This document shows positions 31,240 to 40,717 of a stretch of DNA of 64,000 nucleotides, piece by piece; position 1 is the first letter of the stretch, and each line of letters starts with the position of its first letter. The stretch spans positions 124,001-188,000 of the forward strand of contig NZ_SSOD01000008.1 in assembly GCF_004801305.1 (NCBI RefSeq). The letters are read 5' to 3'. This stretch comes from Pseudothauera rhizosphaerae (GTDB lineage Bacteria; Pseudomonadota; Gammaproteobacteria; Burkholderiales; Rhodocyclaceae). The notes beneath the pieces were generated by a model. It made no database searches and was not told where the DNA came from. It was given only the letters and a program-made list of their open reading frames with translations. The position numbers and the translations under genes were made by a program.

Positions 31240-32172
31240 TCAGGCGTCCGGCCGGTAAGGCTTGCCCAGGGACGCGGGCGAGTTCAGGCGGATGGTATTC
31301 GGATTGCGCGAGATGATCACCAGCACGACGATGGTGGCCCAATAGGGCAGCGAGGACAGGAACTGGGCCGGGAAGTCGAGTTGCAGCCCGGAGCCCTGGA
31401 TGAAGAGCTGGGTGATCATGACCCCGCCGAACAGGTAGGCGCCCACCAGCACGCGCAGGGGCCGCCAGGTGGCGAACACCACCAGCGCCAGCGCGATCCA
31501 GCCGCGCCCGGCGACCAGACCCTCGGCCCACATGGGCGTGTAGAACACGGACAGGAAGGCGCCGCCGATGCCGGCCATGGCGCCGCCGAAGAGCACCGCC
31601 AGGTAGCGGATGCGGATCACGGGGTGGCCGATGGCGTGGGCGGCGGCCGGCGCCTCGCCCACCGCCCGCAGCACCAGCCCGGCGCGGCTCCTGGCCAGGA
31701 ACCACAGCACCGCCCAGAACAGCGCCCAGGAGAAATACACCAGCGCCTGCTGGTTGTAGAGCGCCTCGCCGATCAGCGGGATGTCGGCGATGAAGGGGAT
31801 GCGGATGGGCGGCACCGCCGGCAGCGCCACCGACTCGAAGGGCTTGCCCACGAAGGCCGACAGCCCCACGCCGAAGATCGCCACCGCCAGCCCCGCGGCC
31901 ACCTGGTTGGCCTGCAGCGTCAAGGCGAGGAAGGCGAACACCAGCGCCACCGCCAGCCCTGCGCCCATGCCGGCGAGCACGCCCAGCCAGGGGCTGCCGC
32001 TGGCGTGGGTGGCGGCGAAGGCGGCCACCGCGCCCATGGCCATCATGCCTTCCGCGCCCAGGTTCAGCACCCCGGCGCGTTCGCTCACCAGCAGGCCCAG
32101 GGCGACGATGACCAGCGGGGTGCCGGCCACCACGGTGGCGAACAGCATGGAGGTGAACAGCGCGCCGTCCAT
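31240..32172 (-). CDS. ABC transporter permease (BMP-type), second subunit
   Basis: A 310-residue permease with about eight to nine membrane segments, of the branched-chain/nucleoside class. Landmarks: VLNLGAEGMMAMGAVAAF, LALTLQANQVAAGLAVAIFG, and the coupling region GEAPAAAHAIGHPVIRIRYL. ATG at 32170-32172. It is 7 bp after the first permease; both form the channel for the substrate delivered by the BMP protein. Confidence 0.92.
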   Translation of the reverse strand: MDGALFTSMLFATVVAGTPLVIVALGLLVSERAGVLNLGAEGMMAMGAVAAFAATHASGSPWLGVLAGMGAGLAVALVFAFLALTLQANQVAAGLAVAIFGVGLSAFVGKPFESVALPAVPPIRIPFIADIPLIGEALYNQQALVYFSWALFWAVLWFLARSRAGLVLRAVGEAPAAAHAIGHPVIRIRYLAVLFGGAMAGIGGAFLSVFYTPMWAEGLVAGRGWIALALVVFATWRPLRVLVGAYLFGGVMITQLFIQGSGLQLDFPAQFLSSLPYWATIVVLVIISRNPNTIRLNSPASLGKPYRPDA

Positions 32173-32179
32173 GCCGTAC

Positions 32180-33244
32180 CTATGCCGCCGCCCGGCCGAC
32201 GCGCAGCCGGTGGTGGATGAACACGTCCGAGCCCAGCAGGAAGAACAGCAGCAAACCCTGGAAGACCAGGGAGATGGAACCGGGCAGGTTCATGTACTGC
32301 TGGGCCTGTTCTCCGCCGATGAAGAGCAGGGCCATGAGCAGGCTGGCGAGCAGGATGCCGAAGGCGTGCAGGCGCCCCACGAAGGCCACGATGATGGCGG
32401 CGAAGCCGTAGCCCAGGCCGACCTTGTCGGTGAGCTGGCCCATGGGGCCGGCCACTTCCATCATGCCGGCCACGCCCGCCGCCGCGCCGCCGGCGAGCAG
32501 GCCGATCCACACCGTGCGGCGGGTGGAGAAGCCGGCGTAGCGCGCGGCGTCCGCCGCCTCGCCGGCCACCCGCATCCGGAAGCCCGGGTAGCTGCGGTTC
32601 ATGAACACGTAGCCCGCGGCCAGCACTGCGAGCCCGAACGGGAAGCCCAGGTGCAGGCGGGTGCCCTCGAGGACGACGGGCAGCAGCGCGGCGTCGTGGA
32701 ACATGGCGGTCTGCGGGAAACCGAAACCCATGGGGTCCCGCCAGGGGCCGAACACCAGCCAGGACACGAACAACTGGGCCACATACACCAGCATCAGCGA
32801 CACGAGGATCTCGTTGGCGTTGAAGCGGGTCCGCAGCAGGGCCGGGATCGCCGCCCACAGGGCGCCGGCCGCGGCGCCGGCGGCCAGCATGGCGGGCAGG
32901 ATCAGCGCGCTGTCGGACTCGGCGAAGTACAGCGCCACGCCGCTGGCGCCCACGGTGCCGAGCATGAACTGGCCTTCCGCGCCGATGTTCCACACGTTGG
33001 CGCGAAAGCCCACCGCCAGGCCGATGGCGCACAGCATCAGCGGCGTGGCCTTGAGCAGCAGCTCGGAGACGCCGTAGAGGTCCTTCACCGGATGGACGAG
33101 GAAGTAGCGCAGGCCCTCCAGCGGGTCCTTGTCGAGCAGCCAGAAGATCGCCAGCCCGGCCAGCAGCGTGAGCGCGGCGGCCAGCAGCGGCGAGCACCAG
33201 CGCATCAGGTACGAGGGTTCCGCGCGCGCCTCAAGCCGCAGCAC
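32180..33244 (-). CDS. ABC transporter permease (BMP-type), first subunit
   Basis: A 354-residue permease with about nine membrane segments (LLAAALTLLAGLAIFWLLDK, LLLKATPLMLCAIGLAVGFR). The motif NVWNIGAEGQFMLGTVGASG and the coupling helix AGEAADAARYAGFSTRRTVW match nucleoside-type permeases. GTG at 33242-33244 overlaps the ATPase end by 14 bp; ATG 13 codons later is a possible start. Confidence 0.92.
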   Translation of the reverse strand: MLRLEARAEPSYLMRWCSPLLAAALTLLAGLAIFWLLDKDPLEGLRYFLVHPVKDLYGVSELLLKATPLMLCAIGLAVGFRANVWNIGAEGQFMLGTVGASGVALYFAESDSALILPAMLAAGAAAGALWAAIPALLRTRFNANEILVSLMLVYVAQLFVSWLVFGPWRDPMGFGFPQTAMFHDAALLPVVLEGTRLHLGFPFGLAVLAAGYVFMNRSYPGFRMRVAGEAADAARYAGFSTRRTVWIGLLAGGAAAGVAGMMEVAGPMGQLTDKVGLGYGFAAIIVAFVGRLHAFGILLASLLMALLFIGGEQAQQYMNLPGSISLVFQGLLLFFLLGSDVFIHHRLRVGRAAA

Positions 33245-34787
33245 GGCCCGTCTCCGTTGCCGAACCGTCGGCGCCCGGCCACAGGCCGCTCATCCACAGG
33301 CCGATGTTCTCCACGCCGGTCTCGGCCGCCGGCCGCGCGGGCGAGAGCCGGCCCTGGGCCATGACCGCGATGCGGTCGCAGATTTCGAACAGCTCGTCCA
33401 GTTCCTCGGACACCACCAGCACCGCGCAGCCCCGGTTGCGCAGGTCGATGATGGCCTGGCGGATGAAGGCCGCCGCGCCCACGTCCACGCCCCAGGTGGG
33501 CTGGGCGCAGACGAAAACCCTGGGCGCCTGCAGCATCTCGCGGCCGACGATGAACTTCTGCAGGTTGCCGCCGGAGAGGGACTCGGCCTCCACCTGCGGC
33601 CCGCCGCACCTGACGTCGAAGCGGGCAATGCACTCGGCGGCGAACCGCCGCGCCCGGCCGAAGGCGACGAAGCCGGCGTGCACCAGCCTGGCGTTGCGCG
33701 CCGCGGTCAGCACGGCATTGTCGGTGAGCGACATGGACGGCACGGTGCCGCGCCCCAGGCGCTCTTCCGGCACGAAGCACAGCCCGAGCCGGCGCCGGCG
33801 GCCGGCGCTCAGGCGGCCGGCCTCCACGCCGCAGATCTGCACCGGGAATTTCTCCGCGATGATGTCCTCGCCCGAGATCGCCCGCAGCAGTTCCTGCTGG
33901 CCGTTGCCCGAGACGCCGGCGATGCCGACGATCTCGCCCGCATGCACGTCCAGGTGGATGTCCTTCAGGTCGGTGCCGAAGGGGTCGTCGCTGGCGTGGG
34001 AGAGTCCCGCCAGGCGCAGGCGCACTTCGCCGCCGGCCGCGGCCGGGCCGTGCTCGCACACCGGCAGGTCGCGGCCTGTCATCAGCCGCGCCATGGACTG
34101 GGGGGTTTCCTCCGCCGGCCGGCAGTGGCCGCTGACCCGCCCGCCGCGCAGCACGGTGGCGGTGTGGCAGAGCGCCTGGATCTCGTCCAGCTTGTGGCTG
34201 ATGTAGAGGATGGAACAGCCTTCCGCCGCGAGCTGGCGCAGGGTATCGAAGAGCTTCTCCACCGCCTGCGGGGTCAGCACGGACGTGGGCTCGTCCATGA
34301 TCAGCAGCTTCGGGTTCTGCAGCAGGCAGCGGACGATCTCCACCCGCTGGCGCTCGCCCACGGACAGGGCATGGACGTGGCGGCGCGGGTCCACCGGCAG
34401 GCCGTAATGCTGCGAAACTTCCTCGATGCGGCGCGCCAGTTCGCTCAGCGGCGGCTTGCCGGGCAGGGCCAGCGCCACGTTCTCGGCCACGGTGAGGGTC
34501 TCGAACAGGGAGAAATGCTGGAACACCATGCCGATGCCCAGCGCGCGCGCCTGGGCGGGGTTCGCCACCTCAACGCGCTCGCCTTCCCACCACATCTCGC
34601 CGGCGCTCGGGCGGGCGGCGCCGTAGATGATCTTCATCAGCGTGGACTTGCCGGCGCCGTTCTCGCCCAGCACGGCGTGGATTTCGCCCGCCTCCACGGC
34701 GAGGGCGATGCCGTCGTTGGCGACCACGGTGGGATAGACCTTGCGGATGCCGGCCAGCCGGAGGCGGGGCGGGGCGGGGGGATTCAT
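33231..34787 (-). CDS. ABC transporter ATPase with two ABC domains (BMP-type)
   Basis: A 518-residue protein with two ABC cassettes. The first is complete: Walker A GENGAGKST (about 46-54), signature LSVGERQRVEI and Walker B LLIMDEPTS. The second has a weaker Walker A (GVSGNGQQE) and SLSGGNLQKFIVG, as in sugar/nucleoside importers. ATG at 34785-34787 (MNPPAPPRLRLAG) is chosen over an upstream TTG. It begins a five-gene operon ending with guaD or further. Confidence 0.93.
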   Translation of the reverse strand: MNPPAPPRLRLAGIRKVYPTVVANDGIALAVEAGEIHAVLGENGAGKSTLMKIIYGAARPSAGEMWWEGERVEVANPAQARALGIGMVFQHFSLFETLTVAENVALALPGKPPLSELARRIEEVSQHYGLPVDPRRHVHALSVGERQRVEIVRCLLQNPKLLIMDEPTSVLTPQAVEKLFDTLRQLAAEGCSILYISHKLDEIQALCHTATVLRGGRVSGHCRPAEETPQSMARLMTGRDLPVCEHGPAAAGGEVRLRLAGLSHASDDPFGTDLKDIHLDVHAGEIVGIAGVSGNGQQELLRAISGEDIIAEKFPVQICGVEAGRLSAGRRRRLGLCFVPEERLGRGTVPSMSLTDNAVLTAARNARLVHAGFVAFGRARRFAAECIARFDVRCGGPQVEAESLSGGNLQKFIVGREMLQAPRVFVCAQPTWGVDVGAAAFIRQAIIDLRNRGCAVLVVSEELDELFEICDRIAVMAQGRLSPARPAAETGVENIGLWMSGLWPGADGSATETGRAAA

Positions 34788-34906
34788 CGTGTCCGGCAAC
34801 TCCCGGTTCTGCCTGTTGTTCTTGCGCGGGCCACGGGTGCCGGCCGCTCAGGCGCGGATATTACCCCGATGGCGAGGGCAGCGCAGGGGGAAGCGGGGAG
34901 GTGCTT

Positions 34907-35515
34907 TCAGGCCGGCAGGTACAGGCGGCTCTGGCGCGGGACGTGGCGGGCGAGGAAATCCATCTGGTCGGCGAGGATGTTGCGGTTGCAGAGGATCAGG
35001 TACTCGGCCTTGTTGGGTACGTAGGGCGCATAGAGCAGCGGCATGCGGGCCTGTTCCGGGGTGCGCCCGCTCTTCTTCTGGTTGCACGGCCGGCAGGCGG
35101 TGACGACGTTCATCCACACGTCGCGCCCGCCCTGGGAGATGGGGTGCACGTGGTCGCGGGTGAGGGTGGCGATGCTGAAGTGGTCGCCGCAGTACGCGCA
35201 GATCTGGCGGTCGCGGTGGAAGAGTTCGCGGTTGTTCAGGTGGGGCACCTGCTGCAGCGTGCCGGGTTTCAGCGCCCGGCCCTTGATGGCGATGATGCTG
35301 TTGGCGGTGATTTCCGAGCGCTGCCCGGTGGCGCGGCACAGGCCGCCGCGGATGCGGAACTGGCGGTCGCCGATGGCCCAGGCCACCAGGTCACGGGCGT
35401 AGTAGTGGCAGGCCGCCTGCCAGCTCACCCAGCGGTGGGGCAGGCCATGTACGTCCAGCGTGAGGATCCACGGCAGCCGTTCCGCCACGAGCAGGTCTGC
35501 GGCATCGAGCTGCAT
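34907..35515 (-). CDS. HNH endonuclease
   Basis: A 202-residue nuclease. The zinc ligands are CAYC (near residue 112) and CRPCNQKK; the HNH catalytic core is DHVHPISQGGRDVWMNVVTA. The N-terminal part MQLDAADLLVAERLPWILTL binds DNA or a partner. ATG at 35513-35515 is chosen; a GTG 19 codons upstream is possible. Such solitary HNH genes are common in betaproteobacterial chromosomes; the target is unknown and no restriction partner is visible. Confidence 0.85.
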   Translation of the reverse strand: MQLDAADLLVAERLPWILTLDVHGLPHRWVSWQAACHYYARDLVAWAIGDRQFRIRGGLCRATGQRSEITANSIIAIKGRALKPGTLQQVPHLNNRELFHRDRQICAYCGDHFSIATLTRDHVHPISQGGRDVWMNVVTACRPCNQKKSGRTPEQARMPLLYAPYVPNKAEYLILCNRNILADQMDFLARHVPRQSRLYLPA

Positions 35516-35684
35516 GAGGGCTGGATCGCTGGCGATACTGTCGACGTACACGAAAGTCTCCCGCACACGCTGCCCGGCCACGCCGGTCGCGTGGCCCGGG
35601 ACTGCGCAATCAGAACAGATTCCCGGGCGCGGATGCAAGCGCACCGGGACTACTGTATTTCGAGCGCCGCGCCGGGCTGCGGGT

Positions 35685-36239
35685 TCAACGCGGGGAGCTG
35701 TGCCCGGATGGCGGCGGAATGGTCCCGACGTGGAATTGCCAGCGTCCGCGTCGGCGGTCTTCGTAGTAGTGCTTCAGCGTCTGCTCTACGGAACGGAAGG
35801 CGATGTCGCCCCAGGGGATGTCCGCTTCGTCGAACAGCGCCACTTCGAGCGATTCCTCGCCGGGGCCGAAATCGACGTCGAGCAGGCGGGCGCGGTAGAT
35901 GATGTGCACCTGACTGATGTGGGGGATGTCGAACAGCGTGTACAGCTCGCCGATCTCGATGCGTGCGCAGGCTTCTTCCAGTGTTTCGCGTGCCGCGGCC
36001 TGGGCGGTGGTCTCGCAGTTCTCCATGAAGCCTGCCGGCAGCGTCCAGTAGCCGTGGCGCGGCTCGATGGCGCGACGGCACAGCAGGATGCGGCCTTCCC
36101 ATTCGGGCAGCGCGCCCACCACCATCTTGGGATTCAGATAGTGGATGCTGCCGCAGGCCGGGCACACGTGGCGCGGCAGGGTGTCGCCCGGGGGAACGCG
36201 CAGATCGACCGCCGTACCGCAGTTGGAGCAGAACTTCAT
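35685..36239 (-). CDS. Nudix hydrolase with N-terminal zinc ribbon
   Basis: A 184-residue hydrolase. Zinc ribbon: CSNCG and CPACGSIHYLNP. The Nudix box lies at GFMENCETTAQAAARETLEE, with the final Gly of the box replaced by Cys (EEACA). The ribbon plus Nudix domain layout is that of NADH pyrophosphatase-like proteins, and LYTLFDIPHISQVHIIYRAR is the conserved substrate face. ATG at 36237-36239. Probably cleaves a dinucleotide or nucleoside diphosphate compound; substrate unknown. Confidence 0.87.
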   Translation of the reverse strand: MKFCSNCGTAVDLRVPPGDTLPRHVCPACGSIHYLNPKMVVGALPEWEGRILLCRRAIEPRHGYWTLPAGFMENCETTAQAAARETLEEACARIEIGELYTLFDIPHISQVHIIYRARLLDVDFGPGEESLEVALFDEADIPWGDIAFRSVEQTLKHYYEDRRRGRWQFHVGTIPPPSGHSSPR

Positions 36240-36356
36240 GGAAACCGGATCGGGGTGGAAACGCCCCGATTCTAGCGCGCAGCGAGTATCGGCGGACGGT
36301 TCATGCAGATGCCGCCTCCCTCCAGGGAATGCTTCCCAGGGAGTGGGCGCGCAGGG

Positions 36357-36401
36357 TAAAGTCGTGGCGCAATTTGCGCCGAACGTCGTATTGCGGCGCA
36401 A
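36357..36401. promoter_or_regulatory. Inverted repeats and TAAAG box ahead of HDOD-REC-GGDEF gene
   Basis: GGCGCAATTTGCGCC (36366-36380) and TTGCGGCGCAA (36391-36401) are adjacent inverted repeats sharing GGCGCAA. A TAAAGTCG (36357-36364) resembles a sigma-28 -35 half, but the GCCGAA half is two bases too far. They stand 20-60 bp before ATG 36421 and are probably an operator. Confidence 0.4.
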
Positions 36402-36420
36402 CACCGGAATCCCCCACTCG

Positions 36421-38394
36421 ATGCCCCACGCTTTCGATTCGAGCCGTTACGAGAAACTCAAGGCCTCCGGCGACCTGCCTTCGCCGCGCGGCGTCGCCCT
36501 GGCCATCATCCGCCTGACCCAGCGCGACGAGGTCTCGATGGCGGAACTGGCACATGTCATCAAGGGCGATCCCGCCTTCGTCGGGCGGCTGATCAAGGCG
36601 GCCAACGGCATCGTGGCCCTGACCCGCCGGCCGGTGGTGTCGGTGCAGGAGGCACTGATGGTGCTCGGCCTGCCGGCCGTGCGCAACATGGCGCTGGGGT
36701 TTTCGCTGCTGTCCAATTACCGGCGCGGGGCCTGCAAGGGCTTTCAGTACGATGCCTTCTGGTCGCGCTCGCTGGCGGCCGCGCTGGCCGTGCAGGTGCT
36801 GGCGCAGCGCAACCGGGCCGGTGCGCCGGACGAACTGTTCAGTCTGGGCCTGCTCTCCGATGTGGGCGAACTGGCGCTGGCCACCATCTATCCCGCCGAA
36901 TACGCCCAGGTGCTCGCGGAGGCGCGGCGCTACCGGGAACTGCGCCTGACCGACCTGGAGCATCGCGCGTTCGCCATGACGCATACCGACCTGGCGGTGG
37001 CGATGCTCGCCGACTGGGGCTTGCCCAAGGTGCTGATCGAGCCGGTCAGGCTGTTCGAAACGCCAGAGCGCTCGCCCAGCACGCCGGGAACGCGCGATTT
37101 CGCCCTGCTGTACACGCTGGTGGCCGGGCGCCTGATCGCCGACCTGTGCTGCGCCCAGGAAGCCGACCGGCCGGCACTGCTGGCGCGCCTGGTCGAGACC
37201 GCCGCCGCCATCGACATCGGCACCGAAGAACTCGCCTCGGCCGGCGGGCACATCGTGATGCTGTGGCGCGACTGGGTTGTCTCGCTCGAACTGCCCGCCG
37301 GCACGCCCCCCGACTTTGCGCAACTGCTCGTGAAGGGCGGGGCGGGGCGTGCAGCGGGCGCCCAGCCCGACGCCGCGGAAAGCGGGGCGTCCGCCGCCGA
37401 CCCGGCCGCGGTGCCCGACGAGGCGCCGGACAGCACGGTGCGTGTGCTGATCGTCGAGGACGATCCGGCGGTGCGGGCGCAACTGCGCAGCGTGCTGCAG
37501 GAATCGACCTTCACCGTGTATGAGGCGGCGGACGGCCGCAGCGGCATGGAAATGGCGCTGGAAATCCAGCCCCACCTGCTGCTGAGCGACTGCGCGATGC
37601 CGCAGATGAGCGGCATGGATCTGATCCGCGCGCTGCGCGCCACGCGCATCGGCCGCAACGTCTACATCCTGCTGCTCACCGACATGGACGAGAGCGGGCG
37701 CCTGATCGAGGCCTTCGAGGCCGGGGTGGACGACTTCGTCGGCAAGCCGCTCGAGCCGCGCCTGCTGGCGGCGCGCCTGCGCGCCGGCTTGCGCGTGGTG
37801 CGCCTGCAGCAGGAACTCGAACGCGAGCGCGAGGAGATCCGCCGTTTCGCCGCGGAACTCGCGGTCAGCAACCGGCGCCTGCAGGAGGTCGCGCTGACCG
37901 ACGCCCTCACCGGTTTCCCCAACCGGCGCTACGCCATCGACCGCATCCAGCAGGAATGGCTGGCGTCGAGCCGCAGCGGGCGGCCGCTGTCGTGCATGAT
38001 CATCGACATCGACGCCTTCAAGCAGATCAACGACACCCACGGCCACGACGCGGGCGACGCCGTGCTGCGCGCCGCCGCCGACGCCCTGCGCGGGGCGCTG
38101 CGCGGGCAGGACGTGATCTGCCGCACCGGCGGCGACGAATTCCTGGTGATCTGCCCCGAAACCGACCTGAGCGCGGCGCTGGCCTGCGGCGAGCGCCTGC
38201 GCAGCGCGGTGGACAGCCTGGGCATGGACGCCGGCGGCCGGTGCCCGAAGGTGAGCATCAGCGTCGGCGTGGCGGTGCGCGACGGCGGCATGGGGGATGT
38301 GGACGCGCTGATGAAACGTGCCGACGAGGGCGTCTACCTGGCCAAGCAGCGCGGGCGCAACCGCACCGAGGCCATCCAGCAGGTGGGGCGCTGA
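36421..38394 (+). CDS. HDOD-REC-GGDEF signalling protein
   Basis: A 657-residue three-domain cytosolic protein. Residues about 15-215 form an HDOD domain (PSPRGVALAIIRLTQRDEVS, GDPAFVGRLIKAANG). The receiver domain (about 340-460) has VLIVEDDPAV and phospho-acceptor D390 in LLSDCAMPQMSG. After a helical linker the GGDEF domain carries GGDEF at 570-574 and an inhibitory RGQD five residues upstream. It is a diguanylate cyclase responding to a histidine kinase. ATG at 36421 is used. The next gene follows 5 bp later and also has REC and GGDEF. Confidence 0.92.
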   Translation: MPHAFDSSRYEKLKASGDLPSPRGVALAIIRLTQRDEVSMAELAHVIKGDPAFVGRLIKAANGIVALTRRPVVSVQEALMVLGLPAVRNMALGFSLLSNYRRGACKGFQYDAFWSRSLAAALAVQVLAQRNRAGAPDELFSLGLLSDVGELALATIYPAEYAQVLAEARRYRELRLTDLEHRAFAMTHTDLAVAMLADWGLPKVLIEPVRLFETPERSPSTPGTRDFALLYTLVAGRLIADLCCAQEADRPALLARLVETAAAIDIGTEELASAGGHIVMLWRDWVVSLELPAGTPPDFAQLLVKGGAGRAAGAQPDAAESGASAADPAAVPDEAPDSTVRVLIVEDDPAVRAQLRSVLQESTFTVYEAADGRSGMEMALEIQPHLLLSDCAMPQMSGMDLIRALRATRIGRNVYILLLTDMDESGRLIEAFEAGVDDFVGKPLEPRLLAARLRAGLRVVRLQQELEREREEIRRFAAELAVSNRRLQEVALTDALTGFPNRRYAIDRIQQEWLASSRSGRPLSCMIIDIDAFKQINDTHGHDAGDAVLRAAADALRGALRGQDVICRTGGDEFLVICPETDLSAALACGERLRSAVDSLGMDAGGRCPKVSISVGVAVRDGGMGDVDALMKRADEGVYLAKQRGRNRTEAIQQVGR

Positions 38395-38399
38395 GCATC

Positions 38400-40124
38400 A
38401 TGGGACGAATGCGCGCCGAGGCGGCCTTGCACGGTGAAGCGCCGATACGCGTCCTGATCGTCGACGATTCCGAGGACGATGCCTACCTGCTGCGCACCGA
38501 ACTGGCGCGGCGCGGCCTCGTGGTCGATTGCCGCCGTGTCGATAGCGCGCTGGACATGGCCGCCGCGCTCGCCGGGCAGGACTGGGACCTCATCCTCTCC
38601 GACCACGACATGCCGGGTTTCGACGCGCTCGCCGCGCTCGACGTGCTCAAGCGCAGCGGCCAGGACATCCCCTTCATCATCCATTCGGGGCAGATCGCCG
38701 ACCGCGACGCCGTCTCGGCCATGTACGACGGGGTGGACGACTACATCTGCAAGGGCGACTACGAACGCCTGGTGCCGGTGATCGAGCGCGAGATGCGCGG
38801 CCTGCGCGCGCGCCGCGCGGTGCGCCACGCGGACACGCGCATCCAGCAACTGGCCTACTTCGACGGCCTGTCGGCGCTGCCCAACCACCACCTGTTCTGC
38901 AACAAGGTCGGCGACGCCATCCGCGAGCACCGCGAACGGGGCAGGGTGCCGGCCGGCGCCGTGCTGGTGGTGGACCTGGACCGCTTCCTGCGCATCAATG
39001 CGAGCTTCGGCTACGAGGCCGGCAACGACCTGCTGCGCCAGGTGGGCCAGCGGCTGCGCGCCGGGCTGGGGCCGGAGGTCGTGCTCGCCCGCCTCGGCGG
39101 CGACGAGTTCGGCGTGTTCCTGCCCGGCGTCAACGACCGCGGCAGTGTGGAGATGCTGGCGCGCTGGATCGTGAAGAGCTTCGACGAACCGCTGCTCAAG
39201 GATCGCGTGGAACTCTTCCTCACCGCCAGCGTGGGCATCGCCATGATCCCCTCCGACGGCGAGGCGGTGCTCGACCTGTTGATGAACGCGGAGACGGCGC
39301 TCGGCCAGGTCAAGCGCGCCGGTGGCAACGACCTGCGCTTCTACGAACGCACGATGAACGCCGCCTCGGCCGAACGCCTGGCCATGGAAGCGGACCTGCG
39401 CCACGCGGTGGAGCGGGGCGAACTGCTGATCGAATACCAGCCGGTGATCAGCGCGCGCCACCTGCGCCCGGTCGGCGCCGAGGCCCTGGTGCGCTGGCTG
39501 CACCCCCGCCTCGGGCGGCTGCCGCCGGACCGCTTCATCCCGCTCGCCGACGAAACCGGCCTGATCGCCGAACTGGGCGCCTGGGTGCTGTGCGAGGCCG
39601 CCCGCCAGGCCCGCGCCTGGCTGGATGCGGGCCACGAGCGGGTACGCGTGTCGGTGAACGTGTCGGCGGTGCAGTTCTCCCAGCCGCGCCTGCTCGAGGT
39701 GGTGGCCGACGCGCTGCGGCGCAGCGCACTGCCGCCGGCATGCCTGGTGCTCGAAATCACCGAGACTTCGCTGATGGCCGACGTGGAATCGGCGGCCGGC
39801 ATGCTGCGTGCGCTCAAGAACATGGGCGTGCAGGTGGCGGTGGACGACTTCGGCACCGGCTACTCCTCCCTGTCCTACCTGAAACGCCTGCCGATAGACA
39901 TCATCAAGATCGACAAGTCCTTCGTCCGCGAACTGTGCGAGAACGACGACGACGCCGCCATCGTGCGCGCGATCATCGCGCTGGCCGGCAGCCTGCGGCT
40001 GGCGACCATCGCCGAGGGCGTCGAATCCGCCGGCCAGGCCGAGGTGCTGCGTCTGGCCGGCTGCGACTTCCTGCAGGGCTTCCACTTCAGCCGTCCCACA
40101 CCGGCTGCCCAGCTCGTTTTGTAA
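38400..40124 (+). CDS. REC-GGDEF-EAL signalling protein
   Basis: A 574-residue protein. Receiver: IVDDSEDDAYLL with D68 in LILSDHDMPG. GGDEF at 233-237 is intact, without an RxxD inhibitory site. EAL domain: EAL at 361-363, then the catalytic DDFGTGYSSLSYLKRLPIDI and the EGVES motif; all usual metal ligands appear present. It may be a bifunctional cyclase/phosphodiesterase or a phosphodiesterase regulated by its GGDEF domain. ATG at 38400 is 5 bp after the HDOD-REC-GGDEF stop. Its stop is 260 bp before flhD. Confidence 0.93.
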   Translation: MGRMRAEAALHGEAPIRVLIVDDSEDDAYLLRTELARRGLVVDCRRVDSALDMAAALAGQDWDLILSDHDMPGFDALAALDVLKRSGQDIPFIIHSGQIADRDAVSAMYDGVDDYICKGDYERLVPVIEREMRGLRARRAVRHADTRIQQLAYFDGLSALPNHHLFCNKVGDAIREHRERGRVPAGAVLVVDLDRFLRINASFGYEAGNDLLRQVGQRLRAGLGPEVVLARLGGDEFGVFLPGVNDRGSVEMLARWIVKSFDEPLLKDRVELFLTASVGIAMIPSDGEAVLDLLMNAETALGQVKRAGGNDLRFYERTMNAASAERLAMEADLRHAVERGELLIEYQPVISARHLRPVGAEALVRWLHPRLGRLPPDRFIPLADETGLIAELGAWVLCEAARQARAWLDAGHERVRVSVNVSAVQFSQPRLLEVVADALRRSALPPACLVLEITETSLMADVESAAGMLRALKNMGVQVAVDDFGTGYSSLSYLKRLPIDIIKIDKSFVRELCENDDDAAIVRAIIALAGSLRLATIAEGVESAGQAEVLRLAGCDFLQGFHFSRPTPAAQLVL

Positions 40125-40199
40125 GCATTTGTGCAACATTTCTCGCTGCCGGCAGCAAAAATTTGTGCCGGTGCACCACACTGCCGCCCCGAATTTGGC

Positions 40200-40226
40200 T
40201 AAAGTCTGGGCTCGCGCTGCCGTTGT
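40200..40226 (+). promoter_or_regulatory. Sigma-28-like promoter ahead of flhDC
   Basis: TAAAGTCT (40200-40207), an 11-bp spacer and GCCGTTGT (40219-40226), against the consensus TAAAGTTT-N11-GCCGATAA. It is 158 bp before flhD. A weak sigma-70-like TTACAA-N18-TACTGT lies at 40264-40293 or so. Confidence 0.55.
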
Positions 40227-40384
40227 CACGATGAACGGGCAGTGTGCGTGTAGGAAGTTTTCTTACAAATGCTTTCTTGGATTCGTTACTGTAAATTTCT
40301 ACGGGCCCCGATGGGCAGTTTACGGGTGTTTCTTCAGAATCAACTTTAACTTCGACTAGCTTGCCCTTGAAAGGAAGCTAATAA

Positions 40385-40717
40385 ATGGAACGCCCTGATT
40401 TTCAGGAAGAAATACGCGAACTGAACCTCGCCTACCTGATGCTGGCCCAGCAGATGCTGCGCAGCGATCGCGAGACGGCCATGTACCGCCTCGGCATGGG
40501 CAGCGAGATGGCGGACCTGATCGAAGGGCTGAGTGCCGCGAAGCTGGTGCGCATGGCCAGCAGCCAGGCGCTGCTGCCGCGCTTCCGCTTCGACGACGGC
40601 CTGCTGGCCGGACTGATGGCCGGCAACGGGCGCGATGCGGCAACCTCGGGTCTGCATGCGGCGATCATCGCCGCCTCCAGGTCGGTGGAAGAGCCGTGTG
40701 AGGAAACCGAACAATGA
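40385..40717 (+). CDS. flhD: Flagellar master regulator subunit FlhD
   Basis: A 110-residue protein. The core RELNLAYLMLAQQMLRSDRE and ETAMYRLGMGSEMADLIEGL match FlhD; the C-terminal helix (LSAAKLVRMASSQALLPRF) also fits. FlhD4C2 activates the flagellar class II promoters with sigma-70. ATG at 40385 has AAGGAAGC upstream. The leader is 260 bp long, with a sigma-28-like promoter. It overlaps flhC by 4 bp. Confidence 0.95.
   Translation: MERPDFQEEIRELNLAYLMLAQQMLRSDRETAMYRLGMGSEMADLIEGLSAAKLVRMASSQALLPRFRFDDGLLAGLMAGNGRDAATSGLHAAIIAASRSVEEPCEETEQ

Noticed and set aside
28526..31258. Plus-strand frame of about 900 codons over guaD and the BMP gene
   Set aside because: Shadow of well-supported minus-strand genes. 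No domain pattern; composition is typical of antisense GC-rich codons.
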